The notes under the pieces were generated by a model, which worked only from the letters and a program-made list of their open reading frames with translations, ran no database searches and had not been told where the DNA came from. Below are positions 52,146-60,968 of a stretch of 64,000 bases of DNA, one piece after another (positions within the stretch are counted from its first letter, which is position 1; each line of letters opens with the position of its first letter). A program made the translations under genes and the position numbers. Source of the stretch: Deltaproteobacteria bacterium (GTDB lineage: Bacteria > Desulfobacterota > Binatia > UBA1149 > SPBQ01); NCBI GenBank assembly GCA_029262375.1, contig JAJCZM010000051.1, positions 62,001 to 126,000 of the forward strand, in the 5' to 3' direction.

Positions 52146-53328
52146 CCGGATCGTCAATGAGATCGTAGACCGTATTGCGCTGGCGCGGTATCCGCCCCAT
52201 GCGTCGGATCATCGCCTCGAGTTCTTCCACCGACGTGTACTCGCCGGCGTCGGCACCCGCTTCACGCGAGATGCTCTCTTCCATGAGCGTGCCACCGAGA
52301 TCGTTACAACCGGCCGCCAGCGTAAGCGTGGACAGCTCGTGACCGAGCTTTACCCACGAAGTCTGTAGATTGTCGATCAACCCGCGCAGCATGAGACGGC
52401 TGGTCGCGTAGACCGCAAGATCCAGTTGCCCTTGTGGGATGGGCGCGACCCGGCCTTCGGCATACAGCTGCGTGTTCTGCCAAATGAAGCGCAGCGGAAC
52501 GAACTCCGTGAACCCGCCCGTGTCCTTCTGAATCTCACGCAAAATATCGATATGCCGCGCGATGTGCATCGGCGTCTCGAGGTGACCGTACATGACGGTG
52601 GATGTCGTCGGGATGTCGAGCGAGTGCGCGGTCTTGATGATGCGAATCCAGGTCGCCACATCGAGCTTCTTGTGCGACAGAATCTCGCGCACCTCGTCAT
52701 CGAGAATTTCCGCAGCCGTCCCCGGAATAGTATCGAGCCCTTTCTCTTTGAGGATGCCGATGTACTCGGGATAGTCCATGCCCATACGACGCGCGCCGTA
52801 TTGGATCTCCATCGGCGAGTAGGCGTGAATGTGAATCTTCGGGAAGCGCGCACGGATCGACTCGAGGATGTCGAAGTAGCCCTCGCCGTCCATCTCGGGA
52901 TTGATTCCGCCCTGCATGCAGACTTCGGTCGCGTCGCGATCGATCGCGTCTTGAACCTTGTCGAGTACGGCCGACATGGGGCGCTCGTAGGCGTCTTCGT
53001 CGTTCTTGTAGCGCGCGAACGCGCAGAACTTGCAGCCGACGAAACAGATGTTGGTCCAGTTGATGTTGCGGTTGACGACGTAGGTGACGACCTCGCCGAC
53101 GTCCTCGCGACGGATCTCGTCGGCGGCTGCCACCAAGGCCGACAGCTCGTTGTCGCGCAACGTGAGAAGATGTGCGCCCTCGTCGACGCTCGGTCGGATG
53201 CCTTCGAGCGCGCGACCGATGATCGAAGCCGTAGACGCATCGATGCTTGCCAGACGGGTATCGAGCGAACGATCGTCCTCCAACAGGAAGGAGAGGGAAT
53301 CGGCGTTTTCTTCTGTCTCGTAACTCAT
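52063..53328 (-). CDS. cofH: 5-amino-6-(D-ribitylamino)uracil--L-tyrosine 4-hydroxyphenyl transferase (Fo synthase subunit 2)
   Basis: The product has 421 residues; ATG 53328 overlaps the cofG stop as ATGA, and a longer in-frame start is unnecessary. The radical-SAM cysteines are C95, C99 and C102 in 'NICFVGCKFCAFAR'. 'EVCMQGGINPEMDGEGYFDI' and 'IHIHAYSPMEIQYGARRMG' are CofH-specific, and 'GGTLMEESISREAGAD' near the end is the Fo-synthase C-terminal motif. It couples tyrosine to the uracil precursor; CofG then closes the deazaflavin. The 3' end runs 83 bp into cofD. Confidence 0.95.
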   Translation of the reverse strand: MSYETEENADSLSFLLEDDRSLDTRLASIDASTASIIGRALEGIRPSVDEGAHLLTLRDNELSALVAAADEIRREDVGEVVTYVVNRNINWTNICFVGCKFCAFARYKNDEDAYERPMSAVLDKVQDAIDRDATEVCMQGGINPEMDGEGYFDILESIRARFPKIHIHAYSPMEIQYGARRMGMDYPEYIGILKEKGLDTIPGTAAEILDDEVREILSHKKLDVATWIRIIKTAHSLDIPTTSTVMYGHLETPMHIARHIDILREIQKDTGGFTEFVPLRFIWQNTQLYAEGRVAPIPQGQLDLAVYATSRLMLRGLIDNLQTSWVKLGHELSTLTLAAGCNDLGGTLMEESISREAGADAGEYTSVEELEAMIRRMGRIPRQRNTVYDLIDDPDGGHTKETKSYEIQHEGHAASGWSGSS

Positions 53329-54506
53329 ACGGCTATCGCTCCATTCCGGCCCGCCCGGCCCGATGAAAAACCGGCTACTACCGGCGCCATCCTCGCGTCT
53401 AGAAAACGCTCGTTCGTCCACGGCTCGTAGATGGGAAGTCGCGGCCCCAGCGTTGCCGATTCCGCTTCACAAGTCGCGCGCAGCTCGTCGATGTGCGGCC
53501 AGGGCGCTTCGGGATTCACGTAATCCATCGTCAGCGGCGAGATGCCGCCCCAATCGTTGATACCGGCCCGAATCAGATGACGGTGAGCCGCGGGGCTCAG
53601 GTTCGGCGGCGCCTGCAAATTCATCTCACCGCCGAGTATGAGACGGGCGAGCGCCACGGTGCGCACCATATCGTCGTCGCTGAGCTCCGGTGCGCCGTCC
53701 ATCTTCGTATCGGTCTTGGCGCGGAAGTTCTGCACGATGACCTCTTGGATGTGCCCGTACTTCTCGTGAAGGTTACGAATGGCAAGCAGGCTGCCAATGC
53801 GCTCGGCTTCGTTCTCACCGATCCCGACGAGAATCCCGGTGGTGAACGGAATCTCGAGCTCGCCGGCCTCGGCGATCATCTGCAGACGCGGCCCGGGATC
53901 TTTGTCCGGTGCCCACTGATGCGGCATATCGCGATCTCGCAGACGCGGGCTGATGTTTTCGAGCATCAGTCCCATCGACGCGTTGACGGGGCGAAGCATC
54001 GCCATCTCGTCCTTCGAAAGTAGTCCCGCGTTCGTGTGCGGCAGCAGTCCTTCATCGAGAGCAATCACACAGGCTTTGTAGACATATTCGGCCGTGGACG
54101 CGGCGCCGTAAGACGACAACAGCTCGGTGAAACCGCGAAACGCGACCTCCGGCTTGTCGCCCAAACACATGAGCGCTTCGATGCATCCGAGTTCGCGGCC
54201 CTTGCGAGACCACTGGGCAATCTCGTCGGGGCTCATCGTCCATTCGCCGACATCGCCGGGATCGCGCCGGAACGTACAATACGTACAGCGATCGCGGCAA
54301 AGGTTGGTGACCGGCAGGAAAACTTTGGGAGAGTAAGTGAGATCGCGCCCGTGATGGCGGTCTCTGAGCCCCGTAGCGGCTTCTAAGAGACTATCGTGTA
54401 CCGAAGGTACGCCCGCAGGTAGGGAAGCCAACGCATACGCGTCGTCGTCGCTGAGGCGACGATCGGTGGCGCATTTGGCTAGCGCGATGTCTGCCGGATT
54501 GGGCAT
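53325..54506 (-). CDS. cofG: 7,8-didemethyl-8-hydroxy-5-deazariboflavin synthase (Fo synthase subunit 1)
   Basis: The product has 393 residues. Radical-SAM cysteines are C70, C74 and C77 in 'TNLCRDRCTYCTFRRDPGD'. CofG features are 'YSPKVFLPVTNL', 'EALMCLGDKPEVAF', 'LPHTNAGLLSKDEMA', 'GLMLENISPRL', and 'NDWGGISPLTMDYVNPEAPW' near the C-terminus. It completes the Fo chromophore of F420 together with CofH. It is the first gene of the minus-strand F420 operon. The 147 bp to the upstream response-regulator gene contain that gene's terminator hairpin, so the cof promoter should lie between 54507 and about 54610. Confidence 0.95.
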   Translation of the reverse strand: MPNPADIALAKCATDRRLSDDDAYALASLPAGVPSVHDSLLEAATGLRDRHHGRDLTYSPKVFLPVTNLCRDRCTYCTFRRDPGDVGEWTMSPDEIAQWSRKGRELGCIEALMCLGDKPEVAFRGFTELLSSYGAASTAEYVYKACVIALDEGLLPHTNAGLLSKDEMAMLRPVNASMGLMLENISPRLRDRDMPHQWAPDKDPGPRLQMIAEAGELEIPFTTGILVGIGENEAERIGSLLAIRNLHEKYGHIQEVIVQNFRAKTDTKMDGAPELSDDDMVRTVALARLILGGEMNLQAPPNLSPAAHRHLIRAGINDWGGISPLTMDYVNPEAPWPHIDELRATCEAESATLGPRLPIYEPWTNERFLDARMAPVVAGFSSGRAGRNGAIAV

Positions 54507-54610
54507 GTTGCCGGTCGGCCTGGAGCGGCGAAACGATCACGTTTCGGGGCACCCGCTGAGGCGGTTCTACGGCACAGCAGGGCGGTTGTCAACGTGGGAG
54601 GCGAGGCGAG

Positions 54611-54651
54611 CGTTGCCGGGTCGGCGTCTGAAAAACGCCGACCCGGTAACG
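54611..54651 (-). terminator. Strong hairpin terminator of the three-gene signalling operon
   Basis: A stem of about 16 bp with one mismatch (arms 54611-54627 and 54635-54651) closes a short loop rich in T on the minus strand. It begins 2 nt after the response regulator stop. No long U-tract follows, but the length and position make a terminator likely; it separates the signalling operon from the F420 operon. Confidence 0.65.
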
Positions 54652-54653
54652 AT

Positions 54654-56048
54654 TTAGCGTTCGGCGAACAGTCCACCGATCCCGAGCTTGTCCATGCGGT
54701 ACTTGAGGATCCTGCGCGTGGTGCCGAGGATGCTCGCCGCCCTGGTCTGATTGTAGTGCGTGCGGTTGAGCGCCTCGCCGATGATGTCGCGCTCGAATTC
54801 ATCGACCGCATCCGACAACGACTTGTGACCGCTCAGGACCTGCTCGCGTACGTGCATCGTGACGGCAGGCCCGTCCACCAACTCCGACGGCAGGTGCTCC
54901 GGACCGATTGCGCCTTGCGCAGGTCCAAGCACGAGCATGCGCTCGATCACGTTCTCGAGCTCACGGACGTTGCCCGGCCAGGGGTAGTTGAGCAGACGGT
55001 CCAGCGTTCCGGCGGCCAGTTCACGGTCACCGAGCCCGAGCTCCTTCGTCTTCATGTCAACGAAGTGGCGGATCAGGTGCGGAACATCTTCCTTACGCTC
55101 ACGCAGCGATGGAATCTCCAGCGAGACGACGTTCAGCCGGTAGTAGAGATCCGACCGGAACTGTCCCTCCGCCATCGCGTCTTGTAGATTGCGGTTGGTC
55201 GCAGCCACGACGCGAACATCCACCTCGATCGGACGATTGCCGCCCACGCGCATGATCTCGCCTTGTTCGAGCACACGCAGCAGCTTGGCCTGCAGCGCCG
55301 GACTCATCTCGCCGATTTCATCGAGGAAGATCGTCCCCGTGTGACCGTACTCGAACTGGCCGATCTTGCGCTCGACCGCGTCGGTGAACGATCCGCGCTC
55401 GTGACCGAACAACTCGCTCTCGAGCAGATTCTCCGGAATCGCAGCACAGTTGAGCGTGACCATCGGCTTGTCGGCACGCGTGCTATGGAAGTGAATCGCT
55501 TTAGCGATCAGTTCCTTACCGGTACCGGACTCGCCCATGATGAGCACCGTCGTCTTGAGCGGTGCAACGGCGGTGACGGTCTTGAAGATGTCCTGCATCG
55601 ACTCGGACTCGCCGATGATGTTGTCGAAGCCGTAGCGCGTGCCAACGGCATCGCGAAGCTCTTCGACCTCGCGGCGCAGGGACGCGTTCTCGGTCGCTCG
55701 ATCCGACACCATCCGCAACTCTTCGACATCGAAGGGTTTGGTTATGTAGTCGAACGCGCCGAGCTTCATCGCCGACACGGCCGTCTTCACGGTCTTCGTA
55801 GCCGTGAGCATCACGACGGGAAGGATGCGATCCTTCTCGCGAATGCGCTCGAGAACCTCGAGCCCATCGATGCCCGGCATGAGAATATCTAGATAAACGA
55901 GTGCGGCGGTGTTCGATTCCAACCACTCGATCGCGGCTTCGCCGCTATCGAGAAGTACCGGGTCGAATTGGTCCTTGAGAACCATTCGGACCGACTCACG
56001 TACACCTGCTTCATCGTCAACGATTAATACGACTGGTTTGCTCGCCAC
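54654..56048 (-). CDS. Sigma-54-dependent response regulator, NtrC family
   Basis: I chose GTG 56048, which has GAGGAGAGGAAG upstream and starts the receiver domain directly; the product has 464 residues. Receiver: 'VLIVDDEAG' (D11, D12), phospho-acceptor D54 in 'YLDILMPGIDG', 'LTATKT' and 'ITKPFD'. AAA+ domain: Walker A 'GESGTGKE' (K178), sigma-54 contact loop 'GSFTDA' (219-224, in place of GAFTGA but keeping Phe-Thr), 'TIFLDEIGEM', 'ATNRNLQDAM', 'PSLRERKEDVPHL'. C-terminal Fis-type helix-turn-helix: 'QTRAASILGTTRRILKYRMD'. It should activate sigma-54 promoters when phosphorylated, probably by one of the two upstream kinases. The start overlaps the preceding gene by 32 bp. Confidence 0.95.
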   Translation of the reverse strand: MASKPVVLIVDDEAGVRESVRMVLKDQFDPVLLDSGEAAIEWLESNTAALVYLDILMPGIDGLEVLERIREKDRILPVVMLTATKTVKTAVSAMKLGAFDYITKPFDVEELRMVSDRATENASLRREVEELRDAVGTRYGFDNIIGESESMQDIFKTVTAVAPLKTTVLIMGESGTGKELIAKAIHFHSTRADKPMVTLNCAAIPENLLESELFGHERGSFTDAVERKIGQFEYGHTGTIFLDEIGEMSPALQAKLLRVLEQGEIMRVGGNRPIEVDVRVVAATNRNLQDAMAEGQFRSDLYYRLNVVSLEIPSLRERKEDVPHLIRHFVDMKTKELGLGDRELAAGTLDRLLNYPWPGNVRELENVIERMLVLGPAQGAIGPEHLPSELVDGPAVTMHVREQVLSGHKSLSDAVDEFERDIIGEALNRTHYNQTRAASILGTTRRILKYRMDKLGIGGLFAER

Positions 56049-58044
56049 GGGTTTCTTCCTCTCCTCCACGCAGCCGACACACGATGCGCACTGTGTCTTC
56101 TGCGAACTCCACATCCACCACACACCCGTTACGCTCGGCTAGGGTCCGCGCCAAAAGGACGCGCCACGACGGAGGTCCGTCGTCCGAACGAACGAACTTG
56201 CGTAACTTCGCGACCGGGCCCCCGCCCGACGCGATCTCAAATACCAGGGTATGGCCTTCCGTCGGCCTCTCCCCACCTGGAGGCACGGCGCCTACACGCG
56301 GGACCTCGCGCGGCCGCGTCGCAAAGACGCGCACCGCCTCGCCGTCAGCGGCTTCCGCCATTGCTGCGTCGAGTAGATTTTCCATGACGAATCGCAGTTG
56401 ATCGCGATCGCCGGTCGTCGGGGCTTCGCCGTCGGCGTCAACCCAGACACGCTTGGATTTCGTGTCGTCCATCTCGGCAACGACACCACGGACACACTCG
56501 ATCAGATCCATGGCTACCGGTCGCGGCTCATCGAAGTCGCTGTATTCCTGCAACGCTTCGAGATGCTGTGCGATGCGGTCGCAAGCCTCGGATGCCAACA
56601 CACCGAGTTCTCGCGCCGATTCACCTGCCGCTTCACCCGCCGCCATCACACCCGCGAAAGTCTTGATCGCGACCATCGGGTTGCGCAGATCGTGAGCGAG
56701 GCCGACGACGATCTGTTCGATCGAATGGTCGCGCGACGCGGCCGGAGGCCCGCCACTGCCACCACTCCCATCACTCCTGGGCTCGATGTCGCCTGACGCG
56801 ACAGAATCTTCGGTGGGCGACGCGGGCGACGTACCTAGTGCGCGTTCGGCTTCGCGCGCAGTCTCGGGCGCTTCTTCAGCACCGACCGTGTGGACACCGT
56901 CTTCGCCGAACACGACGCGCCGTCGCGTGCCCTGCACCGGCAGACGCGAGATCTCGCCGCGGTTCGACGTCGGGGCACGGCCGCCGATCGTCTCGTCGGG
57001 CGTAAACATGAGCTCTTCGGCTTCGATCGTGCGACCGACTTCATCGATATCGCCGACCATCGTGAGCGTGCGCACCAACACCGACTCGAGTTCAACGAGA
57101 TTGCCCGGCCACATATACGTCTGCAGCCGCGCCATCGCATCGGGACTGAAAGAGATGTCTCCCGTTGCACCGAGACCGCTCTCGATCGTACGAGAGAGCG
57201 CCTGAACCAACGGCGGAATCGTAATCGGCCGCTCGCGCAGCGGCGGAATCTGCACGGCAAGACCGATGAGATGCTGATAGAGACTGCGCGAGAATTCGCC
57301 GGCCACGACCGCCTCGGCGGGATCGTCGACCGATGTGCAAATGAGTCGGAAATCGCGCGGTCCGGCAAGCATGGACGCAAGCCGCTCCTGCTCGACCAAC
57401 GGTCGCTGCTCGATCTCAGGAACGATCAGTGCGTACGGATCACCGCCGTGTTCGCGCAGCAGAACCGCGTCCAAGCGCTCGTCCGCGTATAACGTGACCA
57501 CACGCGGCGCGGGACGTGCGACTGCGCACACGGCAAGGGCAACCCGGCGCCGACCGCAGCCGGGCTCACCGAGAATCCACAAGGGCGCGCTCAGCCTGGC
57601 ACCGCGACGCAATACAGCACCGGCAGGCGCAGGCACGAACGGGAACTCCAGCCACGCCGAATCTTCTTGATCGCGACCGACCGCCATCGGCGCGTCGCGT
57701 CCGCTGCCGGCTGCGCGAGCCGCCTCGAGCAGCTTGTCCACGCGAAGACGCAGCTCGAAAGCATCAAACGGCTTGCGAAGTATGTTGAGCTCGGCGCTCT
57801 CCTCGACAGCCGGTGGGATGGGCTGCCTGCGATCAATCAGCAACAACACCGGGCCGAACGACGCGAGGCTTCGTAGCGTCGCTTGATCGGCGAGTTCGGC
57901 CGGCCGTAGATCGGCGATCACCAACTCGACGTCGCCGGGTGCGTGAATGCGCGAGCGCACCACGATGTCGTGCGCTTTGCCGAGCACCGCTTCGACCGTC
58001 GTCACTGCGCGGCCGATGGGATCGATGAGTGCGATTCTAGCCAA
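56017..58044 (-). CDS. Hybrid protein: pseudo-receiver, degenerate sigma-54 AAA+ domain and histidine kinase
   Basis: TTG 58044 is chosen because AAGGAG lies 9 nt upstream; the product has 675 residues. Region 1 (about 1-110) looks like a receiver without the phospho-aspartate ('RIALIDPIGRAVTTVEAVLG', 'LVIADLRPAEL', 'NILRKPFDAFEL'). Region 2 (about 125-360) follows the NtrC AAA+ path: 'PLWILGEPGCGRRRVAL' in the place of GESGTGKE (Lys to Arg165), 'IPPLRERPITIPPLVQAL', 'MWPGNLVELESVLVRTL'; no GAFTGA loop is present. Region 3 is a histidine kinase with H451 in 'GLAHDLRNPMVAIKTF' and an 'FVMENLLDAAMAEA' N-box, but the G-boxes are poorly kept ('EIASGGGPVAKL'). Such a fusion is unusual. It may sense the state of the real NtrC regulator by hetero-oligomer formation. 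Confidence 0.85.
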   Translation of the reverse strand: MARIALIDPIGRAVTTVEAVLGKAHDIVVRSRIHAPGDVELVIADLRPAELADQATLRSLASFGPVLLLIDRRQPIPPAVEESAELNILRKPFDAFELRLRVDKLLEAARAAGSGRDAPMAVGRDQEDSAWLEFPFVPAPAGAVLRRGARLSAPLWILGEPGCGRRRVALAVCAVARPAPRVVTLYADERLDAVLLREHGGDPYALIVPEIEQRPLVEQERLASMLAGPRDFRLICTSVDDPAEAVVAGEFSRSLYQHLIGLAVQIPPLRERPITIPPLVQALSRTIESGLGATGDISFSPDAMARLQTYMWPGNLVELESVLVRTLTMVGDIDEVGRTIEAEELMFTPDETIGGRAPTSNRGEISRLPVQGTRRRVVFGEDGVHTVGAEEAPETAREAERALGTSPASPTEDSVASGDIEPRSDGSGGSGGPPAASRDHSIEQIVVGLAHDLRNPMVAIKTFAGVMAAGEAAGESARELGVLASEACDRIAQHLEALQEYSDFDEPRPVAMDLIECVRGVVAEMDDTKSKRVWVDADGEAPTTGDRDQLRFVMENLLDAAMAEAADGEAVRVFATRPREVPRVGAVPPGGERPTEGHTLVFEIASGGGPVAKLRKFVRSDDGPPSWRVLLARTLAERNGCVVDVEFAEDTVRIVCRLRGGEEETRGEQTSRINR

Positions 58045-60226
58045 GCGCCACCGCTCCTTGGCCAATCGATACGCCGTGATCTCTATCGCCGGCAGATCGA
58101 ATCGCCGGTTCAGTAGGTAGACTGATCACGAACGTTGTGCCTACGCCGAGTTCCGTCTCTACGTCGATGGCCCCGCCGTGCTTCTCGACAAGCTGGTGCG
58201 CGATAGACAGTCCGAGACCCGTGCCCTCGGTACGGGTCGTATAGAAAGGATCGAAGATGTGCGCCAGCCGGTCCTGCTCGATACCGGGCCCGTCATCGGC
58301 AATGCGGATGGAGACACGCGGCTCCGAGAAGCTGAGGACCGACGCGGTCGTCACGCGTACGCTGCCGCCGCTACTACATGCTTGAATGGCGTTGAGAATC
58401 ACGTTCATCACGACCTGTTTGACCTGATCTTCATCGGCCGTGACGACGGGCAATCCGGCGGTTTCGACACACTCGAGCGTCACCGAAGCGCCGCGCGCTT
58501 GGTTGTCGAGAAGCAGGCAAATCCGTTCCAGGCAATCATTGAGATCTACGTGCTGCAACTCTGCAGGTGCGGGGCGAGCAAATGCCAGTAACTCGTTGAT
58601 CAATAGGCAGATTCGATCCACTTCCGACAGCGTCAGATCGAGGAATGTATTGCGAAACTCCTCGTCTTCGATGCGCTCGGGCAAAAGCTGCGTGAACGTG
58701 CGGATCGACACCAACGGGTTGCGGATCTCGTGAGCAAGGCCGGCAGCCATCGTCCCGATGGCCGCGAGTCGGTCACTACGCTGGATGATCTCGCGGCTGC
58801 GCTTGAGATCGGCGTACAGGCGCGCGTTCTCGAGCGCGATCGAAACCTGGCTCGCGAGCAGTTCCAGGACATCGATATCTTCGCTCGAATACATGGCACC
58901 GCTCTCGCGTCGTCCGAGCAAAATGAGACCTTCGACTTGCTCCGGACTGCGAAGCGGCAGCGCCAAATCGACACCGGCCTCGGCCATCGACGCGAGCAGG
59001 CTGCCGCCACGGGGCAAACGAACATCGCCACGCAGCTCCAGCTCCTCTCTCACGACGGGCTCACGCACGTCCCCCAGGCCAAGTACTAACGGATGCTCGC
59101 GCGACAAGACGTTGGGCAGCTTGCTGGCCCCCTTACCGCTGATGCCGTCGAGCGTGAAGCCTTTCTCGACGTTCGCGACGTAGACCGCCGCCACCCGCAC
59201 ACCGAGCGTAGCAGCCAATGTCTCAACGACGCGTTCCACCAACGTTTCTAGTTCGAGAATACGTGTGGACTCGCGGCTGAAAGAGAGTAGGGCGTCGCGA
59301 TAGTCGCGACCGCGTACCGAGAACAACGAATCGAGCATCTCGTTGGCGGCGGTACGAATCGGGCGGACGATCGAAGCGGCCAACGCGCAAACCAATATCG
59401 TGGCTACAAAGAAAGGACCGTGGACATCGCCGCCGAGATACGCGCGCTCAGCGCCGGCGAGCAGCAATACGAATGGGGACGCCATGACGACGAACGTCAG
59501 CGTACGAATGAGACCGCGGGTAAGCGCGGCATCGAGATCCATCAACCTGGAGCGACGAAGCAGGTAAGCGACGCCGCTTGCCCAAGCCGCCGACACCACC
59601 GGAACCAGCGGGACGGCCGGCCAACCAGGGATGGGATAGGAACTGGAGAAAGACGCTCCCAGATCGTGAATCCCGGCCAGCAGTATCGGCACGACGGTCA
59701 GCGCGTAATAGCGGGCCTGCGTGCGGCGAACGCCGCCGGTACTGCCCATGAAGACGTAGAGTTCGTAGAGCGAGATCGCCGCCGCAGCCACGGCCGCGAC
59801 CGCCAACAGCCCGGACCACTGCGAGGCAACAAAGAACACGCCCGCACCGCTCGGACCGATGGGCAGGGACCGCAACGACGAGTGCATCAGACCGGTTGCC
59901 GCCATCACGGCCATGATCGCGCTCAGCGAGTATGCCGCGAGCACCAGACCGCGGCGCTCGATGTTGAAGATCTGCAGAGTCGTGTGCAGGAAAAGAGCCG
60001 GAGCAACTGCTGCCGTGAGCAAGAGGACCCGCACCCAAAGCTCGGCCTCACGGATCGGCAGCGGCTGCACCAGCGAGAATGCCGCCAGCGAGAGGACCGC
60101 CAATAGGCAGCAACACAGAGAGAAGAGAATGTTGGCTTGCCCCTCGCGTCGCTGAACGAGCACGAAGACGCCAACGAAGACGTTGATTCCGAAAGCGCAC
60201 AGAGTCGCCGCAGCGAAAGGCGTCAT
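58037..60226 (-). CDS. Membrane sensor histidine kinase with GAF domain
   Basis: The product has 729 residues from ATG 60226 (AAGG 8 nt upstream; GTG 60244 is possible). About eight or nine transmembrane helices fill the first 300 residues, including 'FGINVFVGVFVLVQRREGQA' and 'FVVMASPFVLLLAGAERAYL'. A GAF domain follows (about 335-480; 'AATLGVRVAAVYVANVEKGF', 'LASQVSIALENARLYADLKR'), then the dimerisation helix with H499 in 'AAGLAHEIRNPLVSIRTF', and an intact ATPase: 'NVILNAIQAC', 'IADDGPGIEQD', 'FDPFYTTRTEGTGLGLSI'. The 7TM-GAF-HK order is seen in sporulation- and PEP-CTERM-type kinases (PrsK-like). It overlaps the hybrid kinase gene by 8 bp and is the first gene of the operon ending with the NtrC-type regulator. 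Confidence 0.93.
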   Translation of the reverse strand: MTPFAAATLCAFGINVFVGVFVLVQRREGQANILFSLCCCLLAVLSLAAFSLVQPLPIREAELWVRVLLLTAAVAPALFLHTTLQIFNIERRGLVLAAYSLSAIMAVMAATGLMHSSLRSLPIGPSGAGVFFVASQWSGLLAVAAVAAAAISLYELYVFMGSTGGVRRTQARYYALTVVPILLAGIHDLGASFSSSYPIPGWPAVPLVPVVSAAWASGVAYLLRRSRLMDLDAALTRGLIRTLTFVVMASPFVLLLAGAERAYLGGDVHGPFFVATILVCALAASIVRPIRTAANEMLDSLFSVRGRDYRDALLSFSRESTRILELETLVERVVETLAATLGVRVAAVYVANVEKGFTLDGISGKGASKLPNVLSREHPLVLGLGDVREPVVREELELRGDVRLPRGGSLLASMAEAGVDLALPLRSPEQVEGLILLGRRESGAMYSSEDIDVLELLASQVSIALENARLYADLKRSREIIQRSDRLAAIGTMAAGLAHEIRNPLVSIRTFTQLLPERIEDEEFRNTFLDLTLSEVDRICLLINELLAFARPAPAELQHVDLNDCLERICLLLDNQARGASVTLECVETAGLPVVTADEDQVKQVVMNVILNAIQACSSGGSVRVTTASVLSFSEPRVSIRIADDGPGIEQDRLAHIFDPFYTTRTEGTGLGLSIAHQLVEKHGGAIDVETELGVGTTFVISLPTEPAIRSAGDRDHGVSIGQGAVALG

Positions 60227-60416
60227 GTCGATGCCTTGTGCCACGACGCGAGCGTAGCCCGACCTATGGAGACGGCCGACTGGAAGTGGGGGAAATCCCC
60301 CTCACTGGAAAAGCTACCGCACATCATCAACCCCGCCCCCCGCACCGCGCCGCCAGCATCGATCTGCTCCTCGCGGTGCCCGGCTGAAGCACGTGTCGCG
60401 CCCCAACCGAGGGATC

Positions 60417-60445
60417 AAGATACCGTGCATCGTTGTACGGCTCAA
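60417..60445 (-). promoter_or_regulatory. Putative sigma-70-type promoter of the signalling operon
   Basis: On the minus strand, TTGAGC (60445-60440) and TATCTT (60422-60417) are separated by 17 nt, a good match to the primary promoter consensus. It would leave a leader of about 180 nt before the membrane kinase. The stretch just upstream (60451-60490) is the most AT-rich in the neighbourhood. Confidence 0.35.
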
Positions 60446-60506
60446 TACAGCCAACAGGCTTTTCGAGCTTTTATATTCTAACTTACAAGCACTTAGACGC
60501 TGTGCA

Positions 60507-60860
60507 TCATCGTCGGTTCGATCCTGTGCGGGGTAGTGCAGGCACAGTGAGACGTCGCACGATGGCACCGGTCGCCAACACGAAGCCGACGATCATCAAC
60601 AATGCACCGCCACGATGCACGATCCGGTAGTACTCGTGCTTGGCCAGCGACTCCGCATAGAGCTCCCGGGCGGCCGTGTACTCTTCGAGGATCGTCGTCG
60701 TGCCTGAGAATGGAATGCGCGCAGACGGGCCGACCTTGGCGACCGCGGCCCGCATCCGCTTCTCGTACTTCTCGGCACGGTCGGTGCCCATGATCCAGTT
60801 GCCCAGGCCGAGGACCACGAACAAGACACCGGCGATCAGTACGCGAGAAGAGCGACGCAT
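60507..60860 (-). CDS. Hypothetical protein with two transmembrane helices
   Basis: The 117-residue product assumes ATG 60860; an ATG at 60899 is possible but would extend toward the divergent lipB gene. A basic start 'MRRSSRVLIAGVLFVVLGLG' leads into the first helix; a central soluble part of about 55 residues ('EKYEKRMRAAVAKVGPSARI', 'YTAARELYAESLAKHEYYRI') is helical with a TTT turn; the second helix is 'GGALLMIVGFVLATGAIV'. No family recognised. It stands alone between the signalling operon's upstream region and lipB. Confidence 0.6.
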   Translation of the reverse strand: MRRSSRVLIAGVLFVVLGLGNWIMGTDRAEKYEKRMRAAVAKVGPSARIPFSGTTTILEEYTAARELYAESLAKHEYYRIVHRGGALLMIVGFVLATGAIVRRLTVPALPRTGSNRR

Positions 60861-60968
60861 CCTGCCGACGAGTCTCCAACCGCACGGCGCGTGCGTCAAG
60901 CGCAGCGCGTGCGCCGCTCATCCGGCGTACCGGTTGAGGCCCCCGAGGCCGGGCGATATCGTCCGAGC

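Noticed and set aside
55380-55400. GSFTDA instead of GAFTGA in the NtrC-type regulator as a sign of lost sigma-54 contact
   Set aside because: The Phe-Thr core is kept and close variants of this loop occur in functional regulators; all other motifs are intact.
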